DNA of 64,000 nucleotides from Kribbella voronezhensis (lineage in GTDB: Bacteria; Actinomycetota; Actinomycetes; Propionibacteriales; Kribbellaceae): assembly GCF_004365175.1 (NCBI RefSeq), contig NZ_SOCE01000001.1, positions 5,277,403 through 5,341,402 on the forward strand. The letters run 5' to 3'. Positions 42,487 to 51,777 of the stretch are shown piece after piece (position 1 is the first letter of the stretch; every line of letters starts with the position of its first letter). The notes under the pieces are model-generated. The model was not told where the DNA came from and ran no database searches. It saw only the letters and a list, made by a program, of their open reading frames with translations. The position numbers and the translations under genes are program-made.

Positions 42487-43505
42487 CCGCGACCCGCGCC
42501 GCCCGGCATCGCGTGCCCGGACGTCTGGTAGCGGGTGGTGCGAGTGCGGTGCTGGTCGCCTCCGTGGCGCTGGTCGTCGGGCTGTACGCCGCCGGCAGTG
42601 AGCCGCAGGACGTGGGGATCGGCGGCCCCGGCCTCTTCGTCGACTGGTTGCTGCCGTTCTTCCGGCTGATGTCCACGTTGGCCACCGTCGGCTGTGCGGG
42701 CGCGCTGCTCGCCGCTGTGGTGCTGTTGCGTACGGACGGTGGCCCGCTGGGTCTGCAGGGTCGGCGAGCGATTCGGGACGCCAGCAACTCGGCGATCATC
42801 TGGGCGGTGGCGGCGTTCGGCGGCGCGATCATCACAGCTGCCGTACTCACCGACACCCGAGTCGATCTGCTCCGGCTGAAGCTGGACGACGCGCTCGGTG
42901 TGCCGGAGGTGAAGGCGCTACTGATCACCGGCATCCTCGTCGTCGCGCTGGCGATCGGGATCCGCCGGGTCCAGACCTCGTCGGCCGCGGCACTCGGCGT
43001 ACTGGTGGCGATCGCCGCACTGGTCCCACCCGCGCTCACGACGTACCCCCGCAACGAGTCGTACGTCGTACTCGCGGGCGCCGCCCTGGTCATCCACGTG
43101 ATCGCCGCGACCACCTGGGTCGGGGGACTGGCAGGACTGGTCCGGTACGGACGGGCCAGCCGGCAAGGACTCCCGCTGGTGCTCGAGCGGTTCAGCCAGG
43201 TCGCGCTGGCCTCCTCGATCGCGGTCCTGGTGAGCGGCGTGATCAGCGCAGCCGGCCGGCTCGCGGCCAAGGGCGGCGGCTTCGACTCGGCCCTCGACGT
43301 CCTCACCTCCGACGCGTACGGCGGCCTGCTGCTGGCCAAGACGGTCGCCTTCGTCGTCCTGATCATCGCCGGCGCCTTCCACCGCCGCCGCGTGATCTCC
43401 AAGGTCAACGAATTCACCACCCCCTTCTGGCAGCTGGTAGGCGGCGAACTGGTCGTCATGGCGATCGCCATCGGCCTCTCAGTAGCCCTGGCCCAAACCG
43501 CCTGA
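42483..43505 (+). CDS. CopD family copper resistance membrane protein
   Basis: A 340-aa protein with about eight membrane spans. The family signature HVIAATTWVGGLAGLVRY is in the second half, with a conserved His in the membrane, and RFSQVALASSIAVLVSG follows. CopD proteins are implicated in copper uptake or handling; this one lacks the fused CtaG or CopC domain. The GTG start overlaps a 12-codon upstream ORF. Confidence 0.82.
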   Translation: MTATRAARHRVPGRLVAGGASAVLVASVALVVGLYAAGSEPQDVGIGGPGLFVDWLLPFFRLMSTLATVGCAGALLAAVVLLRTDGGPLGLQGRRAIRDASNSAIIWAVAAFGGAIITAAVLTDTRVDLLRLKLDDALGVPEVKALLITGILVVALAIGIRRVQTSSAAALGVLVAIAALVPPALTTYPRNESYVVLAGAALVIHVIAATTWVGGLAGLVRYGRASRQGLPLVLERFSQVALASSIAVLVSGVISAAGRLAAKGGGFDSALDVLTSDAYGGLLLAKTVAFVVLIIAGAFHRRRVISKVNEFTTPFWQLVGGELVVMAIAIGLSVALAQTA

Positions 43506-43517
43506 CGCGAAGCTGGA

Positions 43518-44084
43518 TCAGACAGCGGCGAGGTCGATCTCTACGACGAAGGGAACAGTCGACTTCACGATGCCCGTGAAAACCTCGCCGTCGCGGTACG
43601 ACCGGCTTGCTGGGTCCAGCACGTAGGTGTACACCAGTGGGACGCCGGTAGCTGCTTGCTCCACCCGCCAGTAGAAGGCGATTCCGGCCTGCGCGTACTG
43701 ATCCGCCTTGACGACCCGGTCCGTGGTCTCCGAGCCGGGCGACACAACCTCGACGACCAGCAGCACGTACTCGGGTCGCATCGGCAAAGTGTCGATTCTG
43801 TCCGCTCGGTAGACCACGACGTCCGGTCGGCGATTGGTCAGCGGGACATCCTGCAGGCGGACGTCGAAGTCGGTATCCGCATTCCAGTCCGCACCCGCGG
43901 CGAGCTCCAGCCCGTTTGCCAGGAACCGCGCCAGTCGGTTGTGCCGAATAGAAGCGCTCGGGGTCACCACGACCATCCCGTCCACGATCTCGATTCCGGC
44001 ACACTGCTCCGCAGACCAGGAGTCGTACTGCTCAGCCGTGATCTGGGAATGCATCCACGCCGGAGCAACCATGTCCGCGGTCAC
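43518..44084 (-). CDS. Uma2 family (DUF820) PD-(D/E)XK nuclease-like protein
   Basis: A 188-aa protein with the Uma2 core: NRRPDVVVYR and LLVVEVVSPGSETTDR supply the Asp and Glu-x-(V) of the PD-(D/E)XK-like site, and KADQYAQAGIAFYWRV follows. The family is expanded in cyanobacteria and actinomycetes, role uncertain. GTG 44084 follows GGGGAGG by 7 nt; an ATG at 44072 is the alternative. It is convergent with copD, 12 bp apart. Confidence 0.88.
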   Translation of the reverse strand: MTADMVAPAWMHSQITAEQYDSWSAEQCAGIEIVDGMVVVTPSASIRHNRLARFLANGLELAAGADWNADTDFDVRLQDVPLTNRRPDVVVYRADRIDTLPMRPEYVLLVVEVVSPGSETTDRVVKADQYAQAGIAFYWRVEQAATGVPLVYTYVLDPASRSYRDGEVFTGIVKSTVPFVVEIDLAAV

Positions 44085-44214
44085 GGCGTACCTCCCCTGG
44101 GTCTGCGATAGGCCGGTGGTGCAAAACTCAGGATACTGGGTGAGGGCGTGAATTCCGGTCCACGGCAGGGTCGGTTCCATGGGGGTGGCGGCTCGGACTG
44201 CCTAGGGTGGGTTC

Positions 44215-46191
44215 ATGAACGAACTCGGAACGTCGACGTCCCCGTACTTGCGGCAGCATGCGGGGAATCCGGTGGGGTGGCGGCAGTGGTCCGAGGCGGC
44301 GTTCGCGGAGGCGCGGGAGCGGGATGTGCCGGTGTTCTTGAGCATCGGGTACTCCGCCTGTCACTGGTGTCATGTGATGGCGCACGAGTCGTTCGAGGAC
44401 GAGGCGACCGCGGCGTACCTGAACGAGCACTTCGTCAGTATCAAGGTGGATCGTGAGGAGCGTCCTGACGTGGACGCGATCTACATGGAGGCCACGGTCG
44501 CGATGACCGGGCAGGGTGGGTGGCCGATGTCGGTGTTCCTCACCCCGGCCGGCGAGCCGTTCTTCTGCGGCACGTATTTCCCGTCCGAGCCGCGGCACGG
44601 GATGGCGACGTTCCGTCAGGTGCTGGAGTCGCTGACCGACGCGTGGCAGACCAAGCGCGACCAGATCGACCAGATCGGGCGCGACGTGGTGGCGCAACTC
44701 GGTGCCCGCAGTCACCCGGCCGGTGGGGCGATCGACGCCCAGACCCTCGATCGCGCGGTCGACCTGCTGAGAGCCGACTTCGATCCTGTCGACGCGGGAT
44801 TCGGCTCAGCGCCGAAGTTCCCGCCGTCGATGGTGCTGGACTTCCTGCTGCGCCACCATCGCCGGACCGGCTCGGTCGAGGCGCTGCGGATGGTCACGGA
44901 GACCTGCGAGCGGATGGCCCGGGGTGGCATGTACGACCAGCTCGCCGGCGGTTTCGCGCGGTACAGCGTGGACGGGCAGTGGGTGGTGCCGCACTTCGAG
45001 AAGATGCTGTACGACAACGCGCTCCTGCTCGACGTCTACACCCAGTTGTTCGCGCTGACAGGTGAGCCGCTGGCCGAGCGGATCGCGACCGAGACGGCCG
45101 ACTTCCTCCTCGCCGAACTCCGCACGCCCGAAGGCGGTTTCGCCTCCGCCCTCGACGCCGACACAGAAGGTGTCGAGGGCAAGTACTACGTCTGGTCGCC
45201 CGACCAACTGCGCGAGGTGCTCGAGCCCGAGGATGCCGCCTGGGTGATCGACCTCTGCGACGTCACCGGCACCTTCGAGCACGGCTTGTCCGTTCTGCAG
45301 TTGCGCCAGGACCCGGACGATCCCGCCCGATGGAACAAGCTGCGCTCCGTACTACGGGACGCGCGGAACCGGCGTACCTACCCCGCCCGTGACGACAAGA
45401 TCGTCGCGGCGTGGAACGGTCTCGCCATCACCGCGCTGGCCCGGGCGGGCGTAGTACTGGCCAAGCCCCAGTACGTCGAGGCGGCGGTCGGCGCGGCCGG
45501 ATTGGTCCGGGACGTGCATCTCGACGAGTCCGGGCGGCTTCACCGGACCTCCCGCGACGGGAAGGTCGGTACTGCGCACGGAGTGCTCGAGGACTACGCC
45601 GCTTTCGCGCAGGCATGCCTCACGTTGCTCGGCGTGACCGGCGATGCGAGCTGGCTGACGACAGCAGAATCCCTGCTGACAAGGGTGATCGAGCACTTTG
45701 TTGCTGACGGCATCTTCTACGACACGGCCGCGGATGCCGAGGCGCTGGTCTGGCGGCCGAAGGATCCCACCGACAACGCGAGCCCGTCTGGCGTATCGCT
45801 CGCGGCGGAGGCCTTGACGACGCTCGCCTCGCTGACCGGATCGGCCCGCTACGAGACCGCCGCCGAACAGGCGCTGACGGCCTCGGCGGCGCTGGCCGCC
45901 CGGGCGCCCCGGTTCGCCGGGAGAGCTCTCGCTGTTGCCGAGACGCTCGCGGCCGGCCCGTTGGAGATCGCCATCGCCGGTGCCTCCGAGGAACTGCTGC
46001 GGGTCGCCATCACGGATTCGCCCTGGGGCACCGCGGTGGTGCAGGGCGAGCCCGGTCTCGACGTGCCGCTGATGGCCGGCCGGGAATTGCGGGACGGCCG
46101 CGCCGCGGCGTACGTGTGTCAGAAGTTCACCTGCCGGCTGCCCGTCGTGTTGCCGGAAGACCTTCGCCGTGAGTTGAACGCGGCCCGCTGA
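44215..46191 (+). CDS. DUF255 thioredoxin-domain protein (YyaL/SPATA20-like)
   Basis: A 658-aa protein. The N-terminal 170 residues are a thioredoxin-like domain with GYSACHWCHVMAHESF (CHWC at 49-52) and the TGQGGWPMSVFLTP segment; the rest is an alpha/alpha-barrel like that of sugar epimerases (KYYVWSPDQLREVL, VAAWNGLAITALARAG). The length is normal for the family, whose reaction is unknown. ATG 44215 has TAGGGT exactly 6 nt upstream, so it is leaderless. Confidence 0.93.
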   Translation: MNELGTSTSPYLRQHAGNPVGWRQWSEAAFAEARERDVPVFLSIGYSACHWCHVMAHESFEDEATAAYLNEHFVSIKVDREERPDVDAIYMEATVAMTGQGGWPMSVFLTPAGEPFFCGTYFPSEPRHGMATFRQVLESLTDAWQTKRDQIDQIGRDVVAQLGARSHPAGGAIDAQTLDRAVDLLRADFDPVDAGFGSAPKFPPSMVLDFLLRHHRRTGSVEALRMVTETCERMARGGMYDQLAGGFARYSVDGQWVVPHFEKMLYDNALLLDVYTQLFALTGEPLAERIATETADFLLAELRTPEGGFASALDADTEGVEGKYYVWSPDQLREVLEPEDAAWVIDLCDVTGTFEHGLSVLQLRQDPDDPARWNKLRSVLRDARNRRTYPARDDKIVAAWNGLAITALARAGVVLAKPQYVEAAVGAAGLVRDVHLDESGRLHRTSRDGKVGTAHGVLEDYAAFAQACLTLLGVTGDASWLTTAESLLTRVIEHFVADGIFYDTAADAEALVWRPKDPTDNASPSGVSLAAEALTTLASLTGSARYETAAEQALTASAALAARAPRFAGRALAVAETLAAGPLEIAIAGASEELLRVAITDSPWGTAVVQGEPGLDVPLMAGRELRDGRAAAYVCQKFTCRLPVVLPEDLRRELNAAR

Positions 46192-46302
46192 CCCCTCGCG
46201 CAGTGCGGGTTTTCCCTGTCATTTCGCCGGAATCGCTTGACGGCACCTGCTGTGAAGGGCCAGAGTCCTCCTTCAGTCGGATGTAACAGAACTCGCACGA
46301 CC

Positions 46303-46317
46303 TGACACACAGTGTCA
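46303..46317. promoter_or_regulatory. perfect dyad upstream of the first M4 protease gene
   Basis: TGACAC-ACA-GTGTCA, a perfect 6-bp inverted repeat, is 132 bp upstream of the start codon in the 257-bp gene-free stretch 46192-46448. It is a possible operator for the protease gene. Confidence 0.4.
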
Positions 46318-46369
46318 CAAGTAGGCAATGGCACTGCTGGGTCAGGATCGTCCGGCGGTCCCATGTGCA

Positions 46370-46430
46370 AGCGGTTGCTGCGCCCAAACAGTGACCACAA
46401 AGCGGTTGCTGCGCCCAAACAGCGACCACA
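46370..46430 (+). promoter_or_regulatory. duplicated 5' UTR hairpin of the first M4 protease gene
   Basis: A 30-nt element occurs twice (46370-46399 and 46401-46430), period 31. Each copy folds as an 8-bp stem GGTTGCTG / CAGYGACC around an 8-nt loop CGCCCAAA (stems 46373-46380 with 46389-46396, and 46404-46411 with 46420-46427). The second copy ends 7 nt before the GAGGAG ribosome binding site. The same hairpin with compensating changes lies before the second M4 gene. Confidence 0.7.
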
Positions 46431-46448
46431 CCGTGAGGAGATGCTGTC

Positions 46449-48524
46449 TTGAAACGACTGACATCAGCAGGGGCGGTGGCCATCGTCGCAGCAGCGGGAC
46501 TGGCTGCGACCTTCACCGGCTCGCCCGCCGGAGCCACCACCCGCACGGCGCCACTGCCGGCCACCGGCTTCAACCAGCCGGCCGCTGTCCAGGCCGAGCA
46601 GGCGCTCACCGCGCAGACGGCCGTAGCGCTCGGCCTCGCGAAAGGCGAGGTGCTCAAGGTCCGCGACGTCGTGAAAGATGCCGACGGCACCGAATATGTC
46701 CGCTACGACCGGACCTTCAACGGTCTCAAGGTCGTTGGCGGTGACCTGATCGTGAAGCGCAAGGGTGAGGCGATCAGCCACGTCACCTACAACCGCGGCG
46801 CCGGCAAGGTTGCCATCGCCTCCACCAAGCCGACGCTGTCCCAGTCGGCAGCTCTCGCCAAGGGCGCGAAGTCCGCGGACTTCAAGGCCACTGGCAACAA
46901 AGGCTCGCTCGTCGTCTACGTGACGCCCAGCAAGCCGGTCCTCGCCTACGAGGTCGTCACCACCGGCGTCAGGGCCGACCAGACGCCGTCGGTGCTGCAC
47001 TCCTTCATCGACGCCAAGTCCGGTGCCGTGCTGGCCACTGACGACGAGATCAAGACCGGCACCGGCAACTCGATGTACTCCGGCACAGTCTCGATCGGTA
47101 CGTCGGGCAGCTACTCGATGACCGACCCCAACCGTGGCGGCAACAACACCACGGACCTCAACGGCGCCACGTCCGGCAACGGAACGGTGTTCACCGACCC
47201 GGACGACACCTGGGGCGACGGAACCGCTTCGAACCGGCAGACTGCCGGTGTCGACGCGCACTACGGTGCTCAGCTGACCTGGGACTACTACAAGAACGTC
47301 CACGGCCGCAACGGCATCTTCAACAACGGCCAGGGCGCTCGCAGCAGGACCCACTACGGCAATGCCTATGTGAACGCGTTCTGGGACGGCACCCAGATGA
47401 CGTACGGCGACGGCTCGGGCAACACCCACCCGCTGACCGCGATCGACGTCGCGGGTCACGAGATGAGCCACGGCGTCACCGAGGCCACCGCGAATCTGAA
47501 CTACTCCGGTGACGCCGGCGGTCTGAACGAGGCCACCTCCGACATCTTCGGCACCATGGTCGAGTTCTACGCCAACAACTCGTCCGACCCGGGTGACTAC
47601 CTGATCGGCGAGAAGATCAACATCAACGGCAACGGCACGCCGCTGCGCTACATGGACAAGCCGTCGAAAGACGGTGCCAGCAAGGACTGCTGGACCACCA
47701 GCACGGGCGGCCTGGATCCGCACTACTCCTCCGGCCCGCTGAACCACTGGTTCTACCTGGCCTCCGAGGGCACCGGCAGCAAGGTCATCGGTGGCGTCAC
47801 GCACTCGAGCACCGCGTGCGACGGCGGCACGATCACCGGTGTCGGTCACGACGTGGCCGCCAAGGTCTGGTACCGCACGCTGAGCACCAAGCTGAGCTCG
47901 GGCAGCACCTACAAGGACGCCCGTGAAGGTGCCATCACCTCCGCCAAGGAGCTGTACGGCGCCGACTCCAACGAGTGCAAGGTCATCCAGGCCGCGTTCA
48001 ACGGCATCTCGGTCCCGGCCGGCGCCGCCGCGTGCGGTGGCACCACCGAGCCGCCGCCCACCGGCGACAACAAGCTGCTCAACCCGGGCTTCGAGTCCGG
48101 TGCGGCGAACTGGACCGGTACGACGGGTGTGATCACCAACAGCACCTCGAAGCCGGCCCGCACCGGCAGCTACAAGGCGTGGCTGCAGGGCAACGGTCGC
48201 AGCAGCACCGAGAACATCGGCCAGTCCGTCGCGATCCCGGCGACGGCGACCGCCGCGAGCCTCTCGCTGTGGATCAAGATCGACACCGCTGAGACGACCA
48301 CCTCCACGGCGTACGACACGGTCAAGGTGCAGATCGTTGACGGTTCGACGACCACCACGCTCGGCACGCTGTCCAACCTCGACAAGAACTCGGCGTACGC
48401 GCAGAAGACGTTCGACGTCACGGCGTACAAGGGCAAAACCGTCACGGTGAAGTTCCTGGGTGCCGAGGACTCCTCGTTGCAGACCAGCTTCGTCATCGAC
48501 GACACCGCGCTGACCGTCAGCTGA
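46449..48524 (+). CDS. secreted M4 (thermolysin-like) metallopeptidase with C-terminal accessory module
   Basis: A 691-aa preproenzyme. Signal peptide residues 1 to about 27; propeptide with FTP and PepSY-like parts to about 195; catalytic M4 domain with HEMSH (His337, Glu338, His341), the downstream Glu361 in LNEATSD as third zinc ligand, and DPHYSSGPLNHWFY with the catalytic His. After a PPPTGD linker the last 153 residues are a beta-sandwich accessory module (GDNKLLNPGFESG) shared with the M28 gene. TTG 46449 is the start, with GAGGAG 8 nt upstream, exactly as in its paralogue. Confidence 0.95.
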   Translation: MKRLTSAGAVAIVAAAGLAATFTGSPAGATTRTAPLPATGFNQPAAVQAEQALTAQTAVALGLAKGEVLKVRDVVKDADGTEYVRYDRTFNGLKVVGGDLIVKRKGEAISHVTYNRGAGKVAIASTKPTLSQSAALAKGAKSADFKATGNKGSLVVYVTPSKPVLAYEVVTTGVRADQTPSVLHSFIDAKSGAVLATDDEIKTGTGNSMYSGTVSIGTSGSYSMTDPNRGGNNTTDLNGATSGNGTVFTDPDDTWGDGTASNRQTAGVDAHYGAQLTWDYYKNVHGRNGIFNNGQGARSRTHYGNAYVNAFWDGTQMTYGDGSGNTHPLTAIDVAGHEMSHGVTEATANLNYSGDAGGLNEATSDIFGTMVEFYANNSSDPGDYLIGEKININGNGTPLRYMDKPSKDGASKDCWTTSTGGLDPHYSSGPLNHWFYLASEGTGSKVIGGVTHSSTACDGGTITGVGHDVAAKVWYRTLSTKLSSGSTYKDAREGAITSAKELYGADSNECKVIQAAFNGISVPAGAAACGGTTEPPPTGDNKLLNPGFESGAANWTGTTGVITNSTSKPARTGSYKAWLQGNGRSSTENIGQSVAIPATATAASLSLWIKIDTAETTTSTAYDTVKVQIVDGSTTTTLGTLSNLDKNSAYAQKTFDVTAYKGKTVTVKFLGAEDSSLQTSFVIDDTALTVS
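48063..48521 (+). repeat. C-terminal module copy 1 (shared with 51316-51774)
   Basis: A 459-nt segment encoding 153 residues, nearly identical in protein and much of its DNA to the end of the M28 peptidase gene at 51316-51774. It is absent from the M4 paralogue that lies between them. Confidence 0.9.
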
Positions 48525-48549
48525 TCGGCGCACCGTAGTTCCGCAGGAT

Positions 48550-48583
48550 CCGGGGGCGAGTCGCCGCCCTGATTCGCCCCCGG
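48550..48583 (+). terminator. terminator hairpin after the first M4 gene
   Basis: A perfect 10-bp stem CCGGGGGCGA/TCGCCCCCGG (48550-48559 with 48574-48583) with a 14-nt loop. Confidence 0.75.
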
Positions 48584-48648
48584 CCTGCCCTGGTTCCTCC
48601 CGCGGTGCGGGAGTTCCCCTGCCAACAAGCACGTGTCCCAACGAATCC

Positions 48649-48672
48649 GGTCGCTGCGCCCATTCAGCGACG
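48649..48672 (+). promoter_or_regulatory. 5' UTR hairpin of the second M4 gene
   Basis: GGTCGCTG, loop CGCCCATT, CAGCGACG: the same element as at 46370-46430 in one copy. Seven of eight pairs form; the U-G pair of the first gene is a C-G pair here. GAGGAG starts 8 nt downstream (48680-48685). Confidence 0.7.
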
Positions 48673-48692
48673 ACACCGTGAGGAGTGCTGTC

Positions 48693-50282
48693 TTGAAGAA
48701 ACTGACATCAGTAGGGGCAATCGCCGTCGTAGCGGCGGCAGGCCTGGCCATCGTGCCGGCCGGAGCAGCCGTCGGCTCCGCTCCGTTGCCCGCTTCCGGC
48801 TTCGACCAGCCGGCCGCCGTCCAGTCCGAGCAGGTGCTGTCCGCGAAGACCGCGGCCGCGCTCGGGCTGGGCAGTGGTGAAGTTCTCAAGGTCAAGGATG
48901 TGGTGAAGGACGCCGACGGGACGGAGTACGTCCGCTACGACCGGACGTTCAACGGCCTGAAGGTCGCCGGTGGCGACCTGATCGTGAAGCGCACTGGTGA
49001 CGGCGCGATCAGCGGGGTCACCTACAACCGGGGTGCGGCCAAGGTCGGCGTCGCGTCGACCAAGCCGACGCTGTCGCAGTCGGCGGCGCTCGCCAAGGGT
49101 GCGAAGTCGGCCGGCTTCAAAGCCACCGGAAACAAGGGCACCCTGGTCATCTACGTGACACCGTCCAAGCCGGTGCTCGCCTACGAGGTCGTCACGACCG
49201 GCGTCAAGGCCGACCAGACCCCGTCGGTGCTGCACTCCTTCATCGACGCCAACTCCGGTGCGGTGCTGGCCACTGACGACGAGATCAAGACCGGCACCGG
49301 CAACTCGATGTACGCCGGCACGGTGACGATCGGCACCACAGGCAGTTCCGGCAACTACTCGATGAAGGACCCGAGCCGGGGCAACAACTACACGACGGAC
49401 CTGAACGGAAAGACGTCCGGCACCGGCACGACCTTCACCGACGCCGACAACGTCTGGGGCAACGGTGCCGCCTCGAATCGGCAGACGGCCGGTGTCGACG
49501 CGCACTACGGCGCTCAGCTGACCTGGGATTACTACAAGAACGTCCACGGCCGCAACGGCATCTTCAACAACGGCCAGGGCGCCCGCTCCCGCGTTCACTA
49601 CGGCAGTTCGTATGTGAATGCGTTCTGGGACGGCACCCAGATGACGTACGGCGACGGCTCGGGCAACACCCACCCGCTGACCGCGATCGACGTGGCCGGC
49701 CACGAGATGAGCCACGGTGTCACGGAGGCCACCGCGAATCTGAACTACTCCGGTGACGCCGGCGGTCTGAACGAGGCCACCTCCGACATCTTCGGCACGA
49801 TGGTCGAGTTCTACGCGAACAACGCCGCCGACAAGGGCGACTACCTGATCGGCGAGAAGATCAACATCAACGGCAACGGCACCCCGCTGCGCTACATGGA
49901 CAAGCCGTCCAAGGACGGTGCCAGCAAGGACTGCTGGTCGACCAGCACCGGCGGTCTCGACCCGCACTACTCCTCCGGTCCGCTGAACCACTGGTTCTAC
50001 CTGGCCTCGGAGGGCACCGGAAGTAAGACCATCAACGGTGTCACGTACAACAGCACCGCCTGCAACGGCACGACTTTCGCCGGTGTCGGCCGTGACGTGG
50101 CCGCCAAGGTCTGGTACCGCACGCTGAGCACCAAGCTCAGCTCGGGTTCGACGTACAAGGACGCCCGCAACGGCGCCATCACATCCGCGAAGGAGCTGTA
50201 CGGAGCGGGCTCTGCCCAGTGCAAGGGCATCCAGGCTGCGTTCAGTGGCATCTCGGTTCCGGCAGGCTCAGCAGCCTGTTAA
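48693..50282 (+). CDS. secreted M4 (thermolysin-like) metallopeptidase, paralogue without C-terminal module
   Basis: A 529-aa preproenzyme, strikingly similar to the preceding protein over the signal, propeptide and catalytic domain; HEMSH again starts at residue 337, with LNEATSD and DPHYSSGPLNHWFY conserved. It ends right after the catalytic domain (SVPAGSAAC), so it lacks the 153-residue module. TTG 48693 is preceded by GAGGAG 7 nt away in the same context as its paralogue. The pair is a tandem duplication. Confidence 0.94.
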   Translation: MKKLTSVGAIAVVAAAGLAIVPAGAAVGSAPLPASGFDQPAAVQSEQVLSAKTAAALGLGSGEVLKVKDVVKDADGTEYVRYDRTFNGLKVAGGDLIVKRTGDGAISGVTYNRGAAKVGVASTKPTLSQSAALAKGAKSAGFKATGNKGTLVIYVTPSKPVLAYEVVTTGVKADQTPSVLHSFIDANSGAVLATDDEIKTGTGNSMYAGTVTIGTTGSSGNYSMKDPSRGNNYTTDLNGKTSGTGTTFTDADNVWGNGAASNRQTAGVDAHYGAQLTWDYYKNVHGRNGIFNNGQGARSRVHYGSSYVNAFWDGTQMTYGDGSGNTHPLTAIDVAGHEMSHGVTEATANLNYSGDAGGLNEATSDIFGTMVEFYANNAADKGDYLIGEKININGNGTPLRYMDKPSKDGASKDCWSTSTGGLDPHYSSGPLNHWFYLASEGTGSKTINGVTYNSTACNGTTFAGVGRDVAAKVWYRTLSTKLSSGSTYKDARNGAITSAKELYGAGSAQCKGIQAAFSGISVPAGSAAC

Positions 50283-50287
50283 CACCC

Positions 50288-50328
50288 GGGTCCGGTGTGC
50301 GGCCTCGCCCAGGCCGCACACCGGACCC
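50288..50328 (+). terminator. very strong terminator after the second M4 gene
   Basis: A perfect 18-bp stem (50288-50305 with 50311-50328), 5-nt loop, then TTCCTTT. It starts 5 nt after the stop codon. Confidence 0.9.
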
Positions 50329-50358
50329 TTCCTTTGTGAGGCAAAGGAGTATCCGCCC

Positions 50359-51777
50359 ATGCTCAAGTCCCCTCTGTACGGCGTACTCGGCGTCGCCCTG
50401 ATCGCCACGGCCGCCGTCGTCCCAGGCTCGGCCGCCAACGCCGTCGACTCACCCGACATCTCCGTCACCAACACCAAGGCGCACCTGGACCAGCTCCAGA
50501 CCATCGCCACCAACAACGGCGGCAACCGCTACACCGGCCGGACCGGCTACCGCGCCTCCGCCGACTGGGTGAAGGCCAAGCTGGACGCAGCCGGCTTCAC
50601 CACCACCCTGCAGTCGTTCTCGACCTCGGCCGGTACGTCGTACAACGTGATCGCGGAGTGGCCGCAAGGCGATCCGAACCACGTGGTGATGGCCGGTTCG
50701 CACCTGGACAGCGTCAGCGCCGGTCCGGGCATCAACGACAACGGCAGCGGTAGCGCGGGCGTCCTGGAGACCGCGCTGGAGTACGCCGCGAGTGGCCAGG
50801 TGCCCAAGAATCGTTTGCGTTTCGGCTTCTGGGGAGCCGAAGAGCTGGGCCTGCTCGGTTCGAAGTACTACGTGAACAACCTGCCTTCGGCCGAGCGTGC
50901 CAAGATCGAGTTGTACCTGAACTTCGACATGATCGCGTCGCCCAACCCGGGGTACTTCATCTACGACGACAACGCCGCCGGCAACGGCGCCCGGGACGAC
51001 CTGAAGGCGTACTTCACCAGCAAGAGCATCCAGACCGAGTACGTCGACGTGCAAGGCCGCTCGGACCACGCGGCGTTCCGGTCGCTCGGGATCCCGACCG
51101 CCGGGACGTTCTCCGGCGCCGAGGAGATCAAGACCTCCGCCCAGGCGACGAAGTGGGGCGGTACGGCGAACCAGGCGTTCGACGCCTGCTACCACCGGTC
51201 CTGCGACACGATCAACAACCTGAACCTGACGTCGCTGGACCGTCAGATCGACGCGATCGGTCACATGATCTGGAACTACGCCCAGAAGGACTACGGGACC
51301 ACGGTGCCGCCCACCGGGGACAACCTTCTGCTCAACCCGGGCTTCGAGTCCGGTGCCACGAACTGGACCGGTACGACGGGTGTGATCACCAACAGCACCT
51401 CCAAGCCGGCCCACTCCGGTAGCTACAAGGCGTGGCTGCAGGGCAACGGTCGCAGCAGCACCGAGAACATCGGCCAGTCCGTCGCGATACCTGCTGCCGC
51501 GACCGCTGCGAGTCTGTCGTTGTGGCTCCGGATCGACACCGCTGAGACGACCACCTCGACTGTCTACGACACGGTCAAGGTGCAGGTGGTCGACGGAGGT
51601 ACGACGACCACGCTGGCGACGTACTCGAACCTGGACAAGAGCGCGTCGTACGTGCAGAAGACGCTCAACATCCTTGCCTACAAGGGCAAAACGGTCACAG
51701 TGAGGTTCCTCGGTGCCGAGGACTCCTCACTGCAGACCAGTTTCGTGATCGACGACGTGGCCCTGACCGCCGGCTAG
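50359..51777 (+). CDS. secreted M28 aminopeptidase with C-terminal accessory module
   Basis: A 472-aa preproenzyme: signal peptide 1 to about 27, M28 catalytic domain to about 312, and the 153-residue module GDNLLLNPGFESG. Zinc ligands expected for Streptomyces griseus-type aminopeptidases are visible: His115 in GSHLDSVSAG, Asp in GINDNGSG, Glu-Glu in WGAEELGL, Asp in NFDMIASP and His in GRSDHAAF. ATG 50359 follows AAAGGAG. The terminator upstream means it has its own promoter or relies on read-through. Confidence 0.94.
   Translation: MLKSPLYGVLGVALIATAAVVPGSAANAVDSPDISVTNTKAHLDQLQTIATNNGGNRYTGRTGYRASADWVKAKLDAAGFTTTLQSFSTSAGTSYNVIAEWPQGDPNHVVMAGSHLDSVSAGPGINDNGSGSAGVLETALEYAASGQVPKNRLRFGFWGAEELGLLGSKYYVNNLPSAERAKIELYLNFDMIASPNPGYFIYDDNAAGNGARDDLKAYFTSKSIQTEYVDVQGRSDHAAFRSLGIPTAGTFSGAEEIKTSAQATKWGGTANQAFDACYHRSCDTINNLNLTSLDRQIDAIGHMIWNYAQKDYGTTVPPTGDNLLLNPGFESGATNWTGTTGVITNSTSKPAHSGSYKAWLQGNGRSSTENIGQSVAIPAAATAASLSLWLRIDTAETTTSTVYDTVKVQVVDGGTTTTLATYSNLDKSASYVQKTLNILAYKGKTVTVRFLGAEDSSLQTSFVIDDVALTAG

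Noticed and set aside
46464..48641. 725-aa minus-strand open frame
   Set aside because: Antisense to the first M4 protease, whose motifs and start are unambiguous; composition typical of third-position GC shadow.
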